Origin: an uncultured Eubacteriales bacterium | GTDB lineage: Bacteria > Bacillota > Clostridia > Oscillospirales > Acutalibacteraceae | Direction: 5' to 3' | Assembly: GCA_900316455.1 (NCBI GenBank) | Contig: ONCX01000006.1 | Span: 1 to 39,885, forward strand | Length of the DNA stretch: 39,885 bases | Shown: positions 8,620 through 16,609 of the stretch, in pieces | Layout of the letters: every line of letters begins with the position of its first letter | How positions within the stretch are numbered: the stretch's first letter is position 1 | Notes under the pieces: model-generated | Databases searched by the model: none | Told to the model about the DNA's origin: nothing | The model's input: the letters and a program-made list of their open reading frames with translations, nothing else | Translations under genes and position numbers: made by a program

Positions 8620-10113
8620 TTAAAGAATTTCGTCTTCCTTGTTCATGTGATGGGAAGTAATTCCGTCAGGATAGCGCCCGTCGAAGCACGCTGTACACAA
8701 AGACAGATTCTTGCCGCATGTGAGCTTGACTATCGAGTCAAGATCGAGAAAGTCAAGCGAATCGGCTTCGATAATCTTCGCTATTTCCTCTATCGTATGC
8801 TGATTGGCGATAAGGTCATCCCTTGACGGAATATCCACGCCGTAGAAGCATGGATTCCGGAAAGCGGGCGAGCTGATTCTGACATGTACTTCGCTTGCGC
8901 CGGCTTCACGCAGCATATTTACTATACGCTGCATGGTGGTTCCGCGAACGATAGAGTCGTCTAACATTACGACTCTGCGTCCCCTGACAATTGATTCAAG
9001 AGCATTCAGCTTGAGCCTTACAGCGTTAGTGCGCTGCGACTGGTCAGGCTTGATGAATGTGCGGCCTATATAGCTGTTTTTGACTATGCCTTTGGCGTAG
9101 GGGATTCCTGATTCCTCGGCATATCCGATAGCCGCGTCGATACCCGATTCGGGAACTCCGATGACAATATCAGCCTTGACCGGCTTTTGCTTGGCAAGCT
9201 GTCTTCCCGCCTGTCTGCGGGATTCATAGACCGAAACGCCGTCAATTACGGAATCTGTGCGCGCAAAATATATGTATTCAAAAACGCAGTGAGCAGCGGT
9301 TCCCTTGCACAGCGTGCGGTCGCTGTGTATTCCGTTTTCATCGCAGGTGATGATTTCTCCCGGGTCAACGTCGCGCATGAACTGCGCGCCAACCGCGTCG
9401 AGCGCGCAGGTTTCGCTGGCAAAAACGATGTCGTTGCCAATACGTCCCATACAGAGCGGACGGAATCCCTTTGGGTCACGCGCCGCGATGAGCTTCCGCG
9501 GACTCATTACAAGCAGAGAATATGCTCCGTGGAGCTGCTGCATGGCTCTTCTCACAGCAAGCTCGACCTTGTGCGTATTCGGACGTTCACGGGCAACAAG
9601 ATAAGCGATAACCTCAGAGTCAATGGTGGTCTGGAATATAGCGCCGCGCTGTTCAAGCTCGTTGCGAAGCTCATAGGCATTCGTAAGGTTTCCGTTGTGA
9701 GCAAATCCAAGGGTTCCCTTGACATAGCGCATAACAAGCGGCTGGCAGTTTTCCGCAACGGAACCGCCGGCGGTCGAATATCTGACATGACCTATCGCGA
9801 TTTGTCCTTTAAGCTCATCGAGCTTTTGCTTGTTGAAAACCTCGCTTACAAGTCCCATGTCCTTGTAAAAGCTGAATTTGCCCATGTCGCTAACGGCAAT
9901 ACCGCAGCTTTCCTGTCCTCTGTGCTGGAGAGCGACAAGTCCGTGATAGACGCATGGAGCCACGGTTATTTCCTTATCGTATGAATAAATGCCGAAAACG
10001 CCGCATTCCTCGTGCAGCTTGGAGCAGTCGTGCGAGGATAGCTCCATACCGCAATGTCCGCAGTCATGACAGTCGCCATGACATTTTGCTGATTCCATTT
10101 CAAAAAGACCCAT
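8620..10113 (-). CDS. purF: Amidophosphoribosyltransferase with a Cys/His-rich propeptide
   Basis: This enzyme catalyses the committed step of purine synthesis, PRPP plus glutamine to phosphoribosylamine. An N-terminal Ntn glutaminase domain follows the expected cleavage point before C37-G-V-F-G, and a C-terminal phosphoribosyltransferase domain carries the PRPP motif VVMLDDSIVRGTT. Cysteines at A-H-C-V-F, N-P-C-F-Y and L-C-T-A-C match the Fe-S ligand pattern of the Bacillus-type enzyme. The 36-residue propeptide is longer than the 11 residues of B. subtilis and holds CHGDCHDCGHC plus a further Cys. ATG 10113 is preferred over ATG 10119 because AAAGGA lies 8 nt before it but only 2 nt before 10119. 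It is first in the purF-purB unit. Confidence 0.95.
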   Translation of the reverse strand: MGLFEMESAKCHGDCHDCGHCGMELSSHDCSKLHEECGVFGIYSYDKEITVAPCVYHGLVALQHRGQESCGIAVSDMGKFSFYKDMGLVSEVFNKQKLDELKGQIAIGHVRYSTAGGSVAENCQPLVMRYVKGTLGFAHNGNLTNAYELRNELEQRGAIFQTTIDSEVIAYLVARERPNTHKVELAVRRAMQQLHGAYSLLVMSPRKLIAARDPKGFRPLCMGRIGNDIVFASETCALDAVGAQFMRDVDPGEIITCDENGIHSDRTLCKGTAAHCVFEYIYFARTDSVIDGVSVYESRRQAGRQLAKQKPVKADIVIGVPESGIDAAIGYAEESGIPYAKGIVKNSYIGRTFIKPDQSQRTNAVRLKLNALESIVRGRRVVMLDDSIVRGTTMQRIVNMLREAGASEVHVRISSPAFRNPCFYGVDIPSRDDLIANQHTIEEIAKIIEADSLDFLDLDSIVKLTCGKNLSLCTACFDGRYPDGITSHHMNKEDEIL

Positions 10114-10204
10114 TTTCATTATCCTTTACGTTTTGTAAATTTTACATTATCACACGCTGTAGGAACTATTTCGGTATTAAACGCCGATGCAATATCAGAA
10201 TAAT

Positions 10205-10233
10205 ATTATAGAATAATCAAGGGAAAATGTCAA
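10205..10233 (-). promoter_or_regulatory. Sigma-A promoter for purF-purB
   Basis: On the minus strand TTGACA (10233-10228), a 17-nt spacer and TATAAT (10210-10205) form a fully consensus promoter. The leader of about 85 nt shows no purine riboswitch core. It does contain the palindrome TGTAAA-A-TTTACA (minus strand, around 10134-10146) close to the start codon. Confidence 0.75.
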
Positions 10234-10283
10234 ATAAAATATTGTTAATTTATGACTTTTACTATTTTTAGCAATTAAGCGAT

Positions 10284-10332
10284 AAAAAAACATGACACAC
10301 TATCCGAAAAAGGAATTTTATAATGTGTCATG
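10284..10332 (-). terminator. Intrinsic terminator of the proC operon
   Basis: CATGACACA (10291-10299) pairs with TGTGTCATG (10324-10332). On the minus strand the hairpin is followed by a run of seven T residues (10290-10284), just after the proC stop. Confidence 0.88.
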
Positions 10333-10349
10333 TCGGTTTTCCAAAAATA

Positions 10350-11177
10350 TTATTTTCCGAGTGAACGCGAACGGTCGGTACAGGCTTTCATAGCGTCCAT
10401 AACCGTGCCGCGAAGTCCCTTTTCCTCAAGGACGCGCACTGCTTCAATGGTTGTTCCCGCGGGTGAACAAACCATATCTTTAAGTTCGGCGGGGTGCTTT
10501 CCGGTTTCAAGCACCATTTTTGCGCTTCCCATTACTGCCTGAGCCGCGAACCGGTATGCCTGAGCCCTTGGCATTCCGTCAGCTACAGCCGCGTCTGCCA
10601 TTGCTTCGATGAACATAAAGACGTATGCCGGCGAGCTGCCGCTTACAGATACTACCGCGTCCATAAGGTTTTCGCCTATAACTTCCGATATTCCGAACCC
10701 ACCGAGTATTTTGCGGACGTATTCAAGCTCTTCGATGGTGACGTTTTCGTTTGGCGTTACAGCCGTTATGCCTGCGCCGACCATAGCGGGAGTATTCGGC
10801 ATTGTGCGGATAATTTTCAGCTGACGGCTGCCGAATCTCTCGGCGAGCGAAGCGAGAGTCTGTCCGGGCGCAATGGTAATAATGATCTGTTCGTTTGTAA
10901 CGAATGGAGCGATTTCGGTTATTACCTGAGTATAGTACTGAGGCTTTACGGCAAGTATAAGCGTGCCGCATTCCTTTGCTATTGTCTTGTTGTCAGAAGT
11001 TGTCCCGACGCCGTACCTTTCGCTGATAAAGGAAAGGCGTTCCTCGCTGATATCCGACATCATTATATCATTTGCATTTATAATTCCGCCGGATACAATT
11101 CCGCTCATCATTGCGGTCGCCATATTGCCGGCTCCAATAAAGCCGAGCTTTCCGCCTGTATTGTTTGTGTTGTTCAT
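10350..11177 (-). CDS. proC: Pyrroline-5-carboxylate reductase
   Basis: The 275-residue cytoplasmic enzyme reduces 1-pyrroline-5-carboxylate to proline with NAD(P)H. It has the Rossmann motif LGFIGAGNMA at the N-terminus, the AVKPQ loop, and the C-terminal family signature around VCSPAGTTIEAVRVLEEKG. Length is typical. It lies 25 nt downstream of the plsY-like gene, with AAAGGCGG 9 nt before the ATG, so it is probably the last gene of that transcript; a strong terminator follows. A proline gene behind lipid genes looks like a positional rather than a functional association. Confidence 0.96.
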   Translation of the reverse strand: MNNTNNTGGKLGFIGAGNMATAMMSGIVSGGIINANDIMMSDISEERLSFISERYGVGTTSDNKTIAKECGTLILAVKPQYYTQVITEIAPFVTNEQIIITIAPGQTLASLAERFGSRQLKIIRTMPNTPAMVGAGITAVTPNENVTIEELEYVRKILGGFGISEVIGENLMDAVVSVSGSSPAYVFMFIEAMADAAVADGMPRAQAYRFAAQAVMGSAKMVLETGKHPAELKDMVCSPAGTTIEAVRVLEEKGLRGTVMDAMKACTDRSRSLGK

Positions 11178-11202
11178 AAATCAGTGCCGCCTTTAAAAAA
11201 AT

Positions 11203-11874
11203 TTATGCCTTGCCCGTGCGTGAAAGCTCTGCTTCTTCCGGATCACGCCCAAAAAGCTTAACGGAAAAGAAGCAAATGCTGTATTGCCGTTTTTCACGGC
11301 GTATGTAATCGCCGATGTGCCTGTATATGACCGCGAATGTAATAATTGCGGCGCCGAGAATCAGTGAAATTTTCTTTTCAATAAAAAGCATTCCGCAAAG
11401 AGTTACGACATAAGTTGTCATGACCCTGAGAGTATGAGGATTTATGCGGAGCGCCGTTGAAAAGAACACAAACGGGATCGCCAGAAGAAACAGAACCGCC
11501 GAGTGTGGGCAAAGTCCAATATATGTGCCGAAAGTAACGGCGATTGCCTTGCCGCCGTGATTTCTAAGCATCGGGCTGAACGCGTGACCAAGCACGGGAG
11601 CCGCCATTACACCCGCGAACATCAGATTGTCCGGACTAACGAACCTGAGAGCAGCCCAGATCGGAACCGCGCCTTTTGCAAGCTCTAAGATCAGACAAAT
11701 AATTCCGCATGGAATACTTACGCAGGTAAAGACATTTCCGCAGCCTGGATTGCCGTCCTTGCTCAGTTTTGTGATATCCTTTTTATAAAACACCTTTGGA
11801 ATAAGATAACTGTACATTATGCTTCCGGAAAAAAATGATACAGCTGTCCAGAAAAGATAATTCAGCATTTTCAC
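11203..11874 (-). CDS. plsY: Divergent PlsY-family glycerol-3-phosphate acyltransferase
   Basis: The 223-residue membrane protein has several hydrophobic helices. PlsY transfers acyl groups from acyl phosphate to glycerol 3-phosphate in the first step of phospholipid synthesis. Recognisable motifs are the N-terminal S-G-S-I-M-Y-S-Y-L-I-P segment, D-G-N-P-G-C-G-N-V in place of the usual GSGNIGATN, and GHAFSPMLRNHGGKAIAVTFG, equivalent to GHxFPVFLxFKGGKGVAT. The second motif has lost several normally conserved residues, so this may be a variant or second acyltransferase. GTG 11874 is chosen because GGAGG (11881-11885) lies 6 nt upstream; an ATG at 11967 would overlap the previous gene and has no such site. 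It sits between a glycosyltransferase gene and proC. Confidence 0.75.
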   Translation of the reverse strand: MKMLNYLFWTAVSFFSGSIMYSYLIPKVFYKKDITKLSKDGNPGCGNVFTCVSIPCGIICLILELAKGAVPIWAALRFVSPDNLMFAGVMAAPVLGHAFSPMLRNHGGKAIAVTFGTYIGLCPHSAVLFLLAIPFVFFSTALRINPHTLRVMTTYVVTLCGMLFIEKKISLILGAAIITFAVIYRHIGDYIRREKRQYSICFFSVKLFGRDPEEAELSRTGKA

Positions 11875-11926
11875 ACAGAACCTCCGTGCGGCAGACATTA
11901 TAACACAGTCATGCCGTATTGTCAAT

Positions 11927-13066
11927 TTATTTTGAATATTTTTCAATGATAAATCTGCAGATATCATCAGCCGATTCAGGGTTTATGTTGTCCCTTTGGG
12001 ATTTCAGCATTTTTTGCTGCGCGCTTTTATCGAGCCAGAGCGAGAGAGCGGTTTGTGCAATATCGTCGGGACCTGCGTTTTCGCCGGCGCAAACCGACAT
12101 GCCTCTTGAAGAGAAGAATCCGGCGTTAATTGTCTCACAGCCCGGAATTGGCGGAGTGTGAACTAAAAGCACGTTCTTTACGGCAGCCTCGGTGGATGTA
12201 AGTCCGCCGGGCTTTGTGAATACCATGTCGGCAGCGTCCATAAAAAGGGCGACCTTGTCGGTAAACGGCTGTAAAATAATGCCGGGAATATCGGCAAAAA
12301 CTTTTGAAAGATGCGCTCTCATCGACTCGTTGCGACCGCAGAGAATAATAATCCGGACATTGCAGTCGAATTTTTTGTAAATCGCGCGAGTCATTCCCTC
12401 AAGACCTCCGAAGCCCATGCTGCCGGACATCATAAGCAGAACGGGCTTATCCTCAGGCAAACCGAGCAGTTCACGGGCTTGTGAGCGGTCGGTTTTGCTT
12501 TTGAACCTGTCGCTGACCGGTATGCCGAACGGCAGCAGTATTTCCTTTGGTATATTTCTGGAATAAAAATCCTCGGCGAGATCGGGATGAGGAATAACAA
12601 AATAATCGGGCTTTGTTTCCTCCCAGAAAGGAATACAGGCGTAATCCGTGGCTACACAGATAAACGGAATATCCAGAAGCCCGTGCGTGCGCAGGGAGGT
12701 GAGGCATTCCGCGGGAAATAGATGAGGCATTACAGCTACGTCATATCCGCCGTCCCTGATGAATTTGGCGAGTTTTTTTCTGTAAAGGGTATTAGCTGCG
12801 TAAACCGGCGATTTGATATGCAGGTGACGTGTGTTGAGATCGCTGACGGTTCTTCCGATAGAATATATCATTCCGAACGCTGAGGGAACGGAAGTGGTTA
12901 TACCTACATACGAATTGTTTACGGCACGAGATACATTCATGCCGGCAATTGATAATGTGTCCTTAAAATCACATTCTACGCCAAGCTGCAGGAATTTGCT
13001 GTAAATTGCCTTGCCGGCAGTGTTATGACCTTCGCCGGTATTGCAGGATAAAACGATTACCTTCAT
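11927..13066 (-). CDS. UgtP/MGDG-synthase-like diacylglycerol glycosyltransferase
   Basis: The 379-residue GT28/GT-B protein has the family's N-terminal acceptor domain: SCNTGEGHNTAGKAI is the glycine-rich loop of monogalactosyl- and glucosyl-diacylglycerol synthases. The C-terminal donor domain has LMMSGSMGFGGLEG, and MVFTKPGGLTSTEA is the nucleotide-sugar site. Relatives transfer glucose or galactose from UDP-sugars to diacylglycerol at the inner membrane face. The downstream acyltransferase-like gene strengthens the lipid assignment, and GalU at 17629 could supply UDP-glucose. The sugar and acceptor are not shown by sequence alone. The start has only a weak ribosome site (GGTG). Confidence 0.85.
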   Translation of the reverse strand: MKVIVLSCNTGEGHNTAGKAIYSKFLQLGVECDFKDTLSIAGMNVSRAVNNSYVGITTSVPSAFGMIYSIGRTVSDLNTRHLHIKSPVYAANTLYRKKLAKFIRDGGYDVAVMPHLFPAECLTSLRTHGLLDIPFICVATDYACIPFWEETKPDYFVIPHPDLAEDFYSRNIPKEILLPFGIPVSDRFKSKTDRSQARELLGLPEDKPVLLMMSGSMGFGGLEGMTRAIYKKFDCNVRIIILCGRNESMRAHLSKVFADIPGIILQPFTDKVALFMDAADMVFTKPGGLTSTEAAVKNVLLVHTPPIPGCETINAGFFSSRGMSVCAGENAGPDDIAQTALSLWLDKSAQQKMLKSQRDNINPESADDICRFIIEKYSK

Positions 13067-13247
13067 TCATAATCACCGTTAAAAAATAATTTGGCGATAA
13101 TTATATTATGGGAATATTAACAAAACATTAAATGATCGAATCATAATAATTCTAAAAGCGTTTTATTATAACAGTTCGCTTGACGCTGTTGGCACAATAT
13201 AAATTTTAAAAAACTGACAAATAAATGTTAGTTTTATGTGTATTCCG

Positions 13248-13275
13248 TTGACTTTTTCAAAATAATGCTTATAAT
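13248..13275 (+). promoter_or_regulatory. Sigma-A promoter for the LRR/Big_2 gene
   Basis: TTGACT (13248-13253), a 16-nt spacer and TATAAT (13270-13275) predict transcription from about 13282. This leaves a 5' leader of about 45 nt before ATG 13327. Confidence 0.78.
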
Positions 13276-13326
13276 AAACATATCAGAATGAAAATTTTTT
13301 TATTCGGAAAAATTCGGAGGGTGTTT

Positions 13327-16300
13327 ATGATCTGTTCCGGTTTGATAAATGTATTTTTAAGAAAAAAGGTTCGTAAAGCAACAATAAGTTTTATGATGCT
13401 TGTAATTCTTACAGTGGCGCTTTGTTTTTGCGTTTTTGCGCCTGCTGTCAGCGCGGAAAAGGAATCAGTTTCTTCGACTGTTGATTCGGTGAACCTGACG
13501 GAAAATAAATGGGTGTATTCGGTTTATATAAACAAATCCGGAAGCAGATATGCAGCTGTCACGAGGTATGACGGTGACGAAATTGATATAGTGATACCCG
13601 AAAATCTCGGAGGAATTCCTGTAAAAACCATAAGCCGTGAGGCTTTCTGCGGAGGGAAATATATTACGTCGGTGACAATTCCCGATGGAGTGACAGAGAT
13701 AGGCAAATACGCGTTCAGCGGTTGCGTTGGATTGAGAAGCGTAAAATTTCCCGCTACGTTGAGAAGTGTGGGCGAGGGAGCGTTCTATGGCTGCATTTCG
13801 CTGACGGAAGCCGTTTTTCCTGAGGGAACAGTTAAAATAGACAGCTTTTCATTTTACAATTGTCTTCATTTGCGTACCGCTGCTTTTCCTTCAACACTAA
13901 GAAGTATCGGCGACAGTTCCTTTGAAAATTGCGGAATGCTTGAAAGAGTTTCATTCGGAAAAGAGCTTGAAAAGATAGGAGATACAGCGTTCAAGGGTTG
14001 CACAGCTTTGGATAGCGTCGATATTTCCGGAGTAAGCGAGCTTGGAGTCGGTGCGTTTTTAAATTGTCATTCACTTAAAAGCATTACTTTAGGAGATAAT
14101 ATAGCGGATATCCGACCGGAAACATTCCGCGGTTGTGAGAGCCTTAGAAAGATAACCTTCGGTTCGGCAATAACCAAAATAGGCAAGTCGGCGTTTGAAG
14201 ACTGTGTTTCGCTGAATAATCTTCCCAGAATCGACAGTCTGAACGAAATTTGTTCGCTGGCTTTTTACGGCTGTACTTCACTGAAAAAAGCGGAGCTTGG
14301 TACAAATCTGGAAAGGATTGAAAACGGGGCGTTTATCGGCTGTACATCTCTTTCAAAAATAAATGTGGCGGAGGATAATGAGAATTTTTATTCTGAAAGC
14401 GGCTGTCTTTACAGCAGGGATAATATGCGGCTGATACTCTGTCCACAGGGGCATAAAGGAATACTGAAGCTGTCTGAATCCGCTTCTGAAATAAGCGACT
14501 ATGCTGTCGCTGACTGTGCGGATATTTCTGACGTTGTATTTAATGAAGGACTAAGCAGAATAGGAAAAGCAGCGTTTTTGGGCTGTACAGACCTCTCGTC
14601 AGTATCTCTTCCGGATAGTCTGGAAAGCATGGACAGCGCCGCGCTTGGCAGTTATTTTTTCGGCGGAAAAATAAAAAAGACTGAGTATCTTACGGTTTAT
14701 TCTTCAAAAGGCGGCTGTGCGGAAAAATACTGTACCGATAGGAACCTGACGTTTGTACCTTACGGCGATACGCTTCATGTAAGCTCCGAACGGGTAGTGC
14801 TTGAAGAGGGAAAGAGCTTTAAACTTACCGGGAGTTTTCTGTCAAGGAAAAAGGCGGATATCTCATGGGAATCTTCAGATGAATCGGTGGTAAAGGTCAG
14901 CGGAGGCAGACTCACGGCAGTCTCACAGGGAAGCGCGGAGGTAACTGTATCAGCGGAAGGTTTTGAGCCGCGCACTGTAAAGGTGGAAACAATACCTGTC
15001 GGCACTATCGGAACGAGCAAGGAGAGAACATCTGACACGAAAATACTCTATTGTGGTGAGAGCGAAGAACTTAGTTCTATTTTCAGTCAGATAATCGACC
15101 CGATATTCGCTTCAAACCGTTTTTGGTATTCATCAGATCCGTCCGTTGCCACAGTGACAAATGACGGAAAGGTTATGGCTCATTGTCGCGGTAAGGCAAA
15201 TATCACATGCCGTATGCCTGACGGCAGTGAAAACAACGTACTTATAACCGTTACGGAAAAACCGTCTGATTTTTATATTGAATCACCGATAGACGAGCTT
15301 ATTGTCGGCGGCAGCGTTATAATCGGAAAAAACATTTATCCGACATATTCGACTGACGATATTAAATGGGAAAGTGACGACGAATCTGTAGCCACGGTTG
15401 ATAAAAACGGAGCCGTTACCGCCGTTTCGCAGGGAAAATGCGATATTACCGCTATAGCTGCAAGCGGATTGAAGTCTACTATTACCGTGAAATGTGTAAA
15501 GCCTGCTGAAAGCGTTTCGCTTGACAGAGAAAAAAGAAACGTTTATGTAGGAAAGCAATTTAATCTTGTCGTTTCGCTCACTCCGGAGGATTCAATGCGA
15601 AAGGTTACGTGGAGCTCGTCGGATCCGAGCGTTGCGTCGGTCAATTCCAAAGGCAAGGTTACCGGAAAGTCGTTTGGCAGCGCTGTGATATATGCCAGCA
15701 CACTTGACGGATTAACTGCGGAATGCGCCGTGAATGTTATAGTCCGCGCCGAAGAGCTTAATCTCGACAATAAGAAATTGGTGATAAACAGGGGAGAGCT
15801 TTTTAAACTTAATTCCATAATCAGACCTTCCTATTCGCCTGAGACGACGGATAAGTGCGTGTGGAATTCGACCGATGAAAAGGTCGCGACTGTTGACGAT
15901 AACGGGAATATTACCGCTGTAGGCGTCGGAAGATGTATAATAAACTGCCGTACAAGCGGTGATCTCATTTCAAAGTGTCAGGTTCAGGTGAGACTGCCGG
16001 CGGAATCAGTGGAGATTTCTTCTGAAAAGGACAGTCTGTATATAAATGAGGTTCAACAGCTGAAAGCTGTAGTAGTTCCGACCGACGCGACGGATTCAAT
16101 TGAATGGATTTCAAGCAATGAAGACATTGCCAAGGTCACCTCTAACGGCGTTGTAAAGGGAAAATCCGCTGGAACAGCCGTTATTACCGTAAAGTTTACA
16201 AATGATGTGACGGGTGAAAGCGTAACTGCTGATTATCAGATTACAATTATGAAGAAAGCGGAATCAGTCAGACTGAACAAGACAAGCCTTTTCCTGCTTG

Positions 16301-16497
16301 CTGGAGAGAACGATTCGCTCTCATTTACTGTTAGTCCTGATGACAGCAATGATACAATCAGGTGGTATTCTACCGACGAAAGCGTAGCCACAGTGCGGAA
16401 CGACGGTCTTATAACTGCGGTTTCAACCGGAAGCTGCCTGATTTGTATAGAAACAGGAAGCGGCGCTGTAGCCAAATGCAAGGTGAGTGTAAAATAA
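13327..16497 (+). CDS. Large exported BspA-like LRR protein with seven Big_2 domains
   Basis: The 1056-residue protein starts with a signal peptide (Lys/Arg-rich start, hydrophobic core, A-x-A near residues 38-43). About nine to ten LRR_5 (BspA/TpLRR) repeats follow to roughly residue 430, each with the pattern A-F-x-G-C-x-x-L-x-x-V. The rest is seven tandem Big_2 (BID_2) Ig-like domains with the hallmark W-x-S-S-D-x-x-V-A-x-V and G-x-x-T-A-V. No LPXTG motif, S-layer homology domain or dockerin is seen at the C-terminus, so it is secreted or held by other means. BspA-type LRRs are associated with adhesion. ATG 13327 is favoured over ATG 13288 because GGAGG is 6 nt upstream. Confidence 0.9.
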   Translation: MICSGLINVFLRKKVRKATISFMMLVILTVALCFCVFAPAVSAEKESVSSTVDSVNLTENKWVYSVYINKSGSRYAAVTRYDGDEIDIVIPENLGGIPVKTISREAFCGGKYITSVTIPDGVTEIGKYAFSGCVGLRSVKFPATLRSVGEGAFYGCISLTEAVFPEGTVKIDSFSFYNCLHLRTAAFPSTLRSIGDSSFENCGMLERVSFGKELEKIGDTAFKGCTALDSVDISGVSELGVGAFLNCHSLKSITLGDNIADIRPETFRGCESLRKITFGSAITKIGKSAFEDCVSLNNLPRIDSLNEICSLAFYGCTSLKKAELGTNLERIENGAFIGCTSLSKINVAEDNENFYSESGCLYSRDNMRLILCPQGHKGILKLSESASEISDYAVADCADISDVVFNEGLSRIGKAAFLGCTDLSSVSLPDSLESMDSAALGSYFFGGKIKKTEYLTVYSSKGGCAEKYCTDRNLTFVPYGDTLHVSSERVVLEEGKSFKLTGSFLSRKKADISWESSDESVVKVSGGRLTAVSQGSAEVTVSAEGFEPRTVKVETIPVGTIGTSKERTSDTKILYCGESEELSSIFSQIIDPIFASNRFWYSSDPSVATVTNDGKVMAHCRGKANITCRMPDGSENNVLITVTEKPSDFYIESPIDELIVGGSVIIGKNIYPTYSTDDIKWESDDESVATVDKNGAVTAVSQGKCDITAIAASGLKSTITVKCVKPAESVSLDREKRNVYVGKQFNLVVSLTPEDSMRKVTWSSSDPSVASVNSKGKVTGKSFGSAVIYASTLDGLTAECAVNVIVRAEELNLDNKKLVINRGELFKLNSIIRPSYSPETTDKCVWNSTDEKVATVDDNGNITAVGVGRCIINCRTSGDLISKCQVQVRLPAESVEISSEKDSLYINEVQQLKAVVVPTDATDSIEWISSNEDIAKVTSNGVVKGKSAGTAVITVKFTNDVTGESVTADYQITIMKKAESVRLNKTSLFLLAGENDSLSFTVSPDDSNDTIRWYSTDESVATVRNDGLITAVSTGSCLICIETGSGAVAKCKVSVK

Positions 16498-16511
16498 TTT
16501 AAAAAATTCAC

Positions 16512-16540
16512 TTGATTATGTGAGCGGTATGGTATATAAT
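16512..16540 (+). promoter_or_regulatory. Sigma-A promoter for the RING/zinc-ribbon gene
   Basis: TTGATT (16512-16517), a 17-nt spacer and TATAAT (16535-16540) begin directly after the LRR gene. The predicted leader is about 50 nt and contains the hairpin at 16583-16609. Confidence 0.7.
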
Positions 16541-16582
16541 AAAATTCAACATAATTTTTATGTTATGAACCGAGGTGTAACC

Positions 16583-16609
16583 AGGGCGTTCAGATAATTG
16601 AACGGCTCT
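16583..16609 (+). promoter_or_regulatory. Hairpin over the translation start of the RING gene
   Basis: AGGGCGTTCA pairs with TGAACGGCTCT around a GATAAT loop, with one bulged G. The stem takes in the only AGGG ribosome-site candidate and the TTG start at 16598. No T-tract follows, so it is not a terminator. It could limit initiation, or ATG 16616 just past the hairpin could be the true start. Confidence 0.35.

Noticed and set aside
10114-10230. Purine riboswitch in the purF leader
   Set aside because: The leader is only about 85 nt and lacks the conserved TATA...loop-loop pattern of the purine aptamer.
11203-11967. Longer start of the plsY-like gene at 11967
   Set aside because: It would overlap the upstream glycosyltransferase gene and has no ribosome site; GTG 11874 has GGAGG 6 nt upstream.
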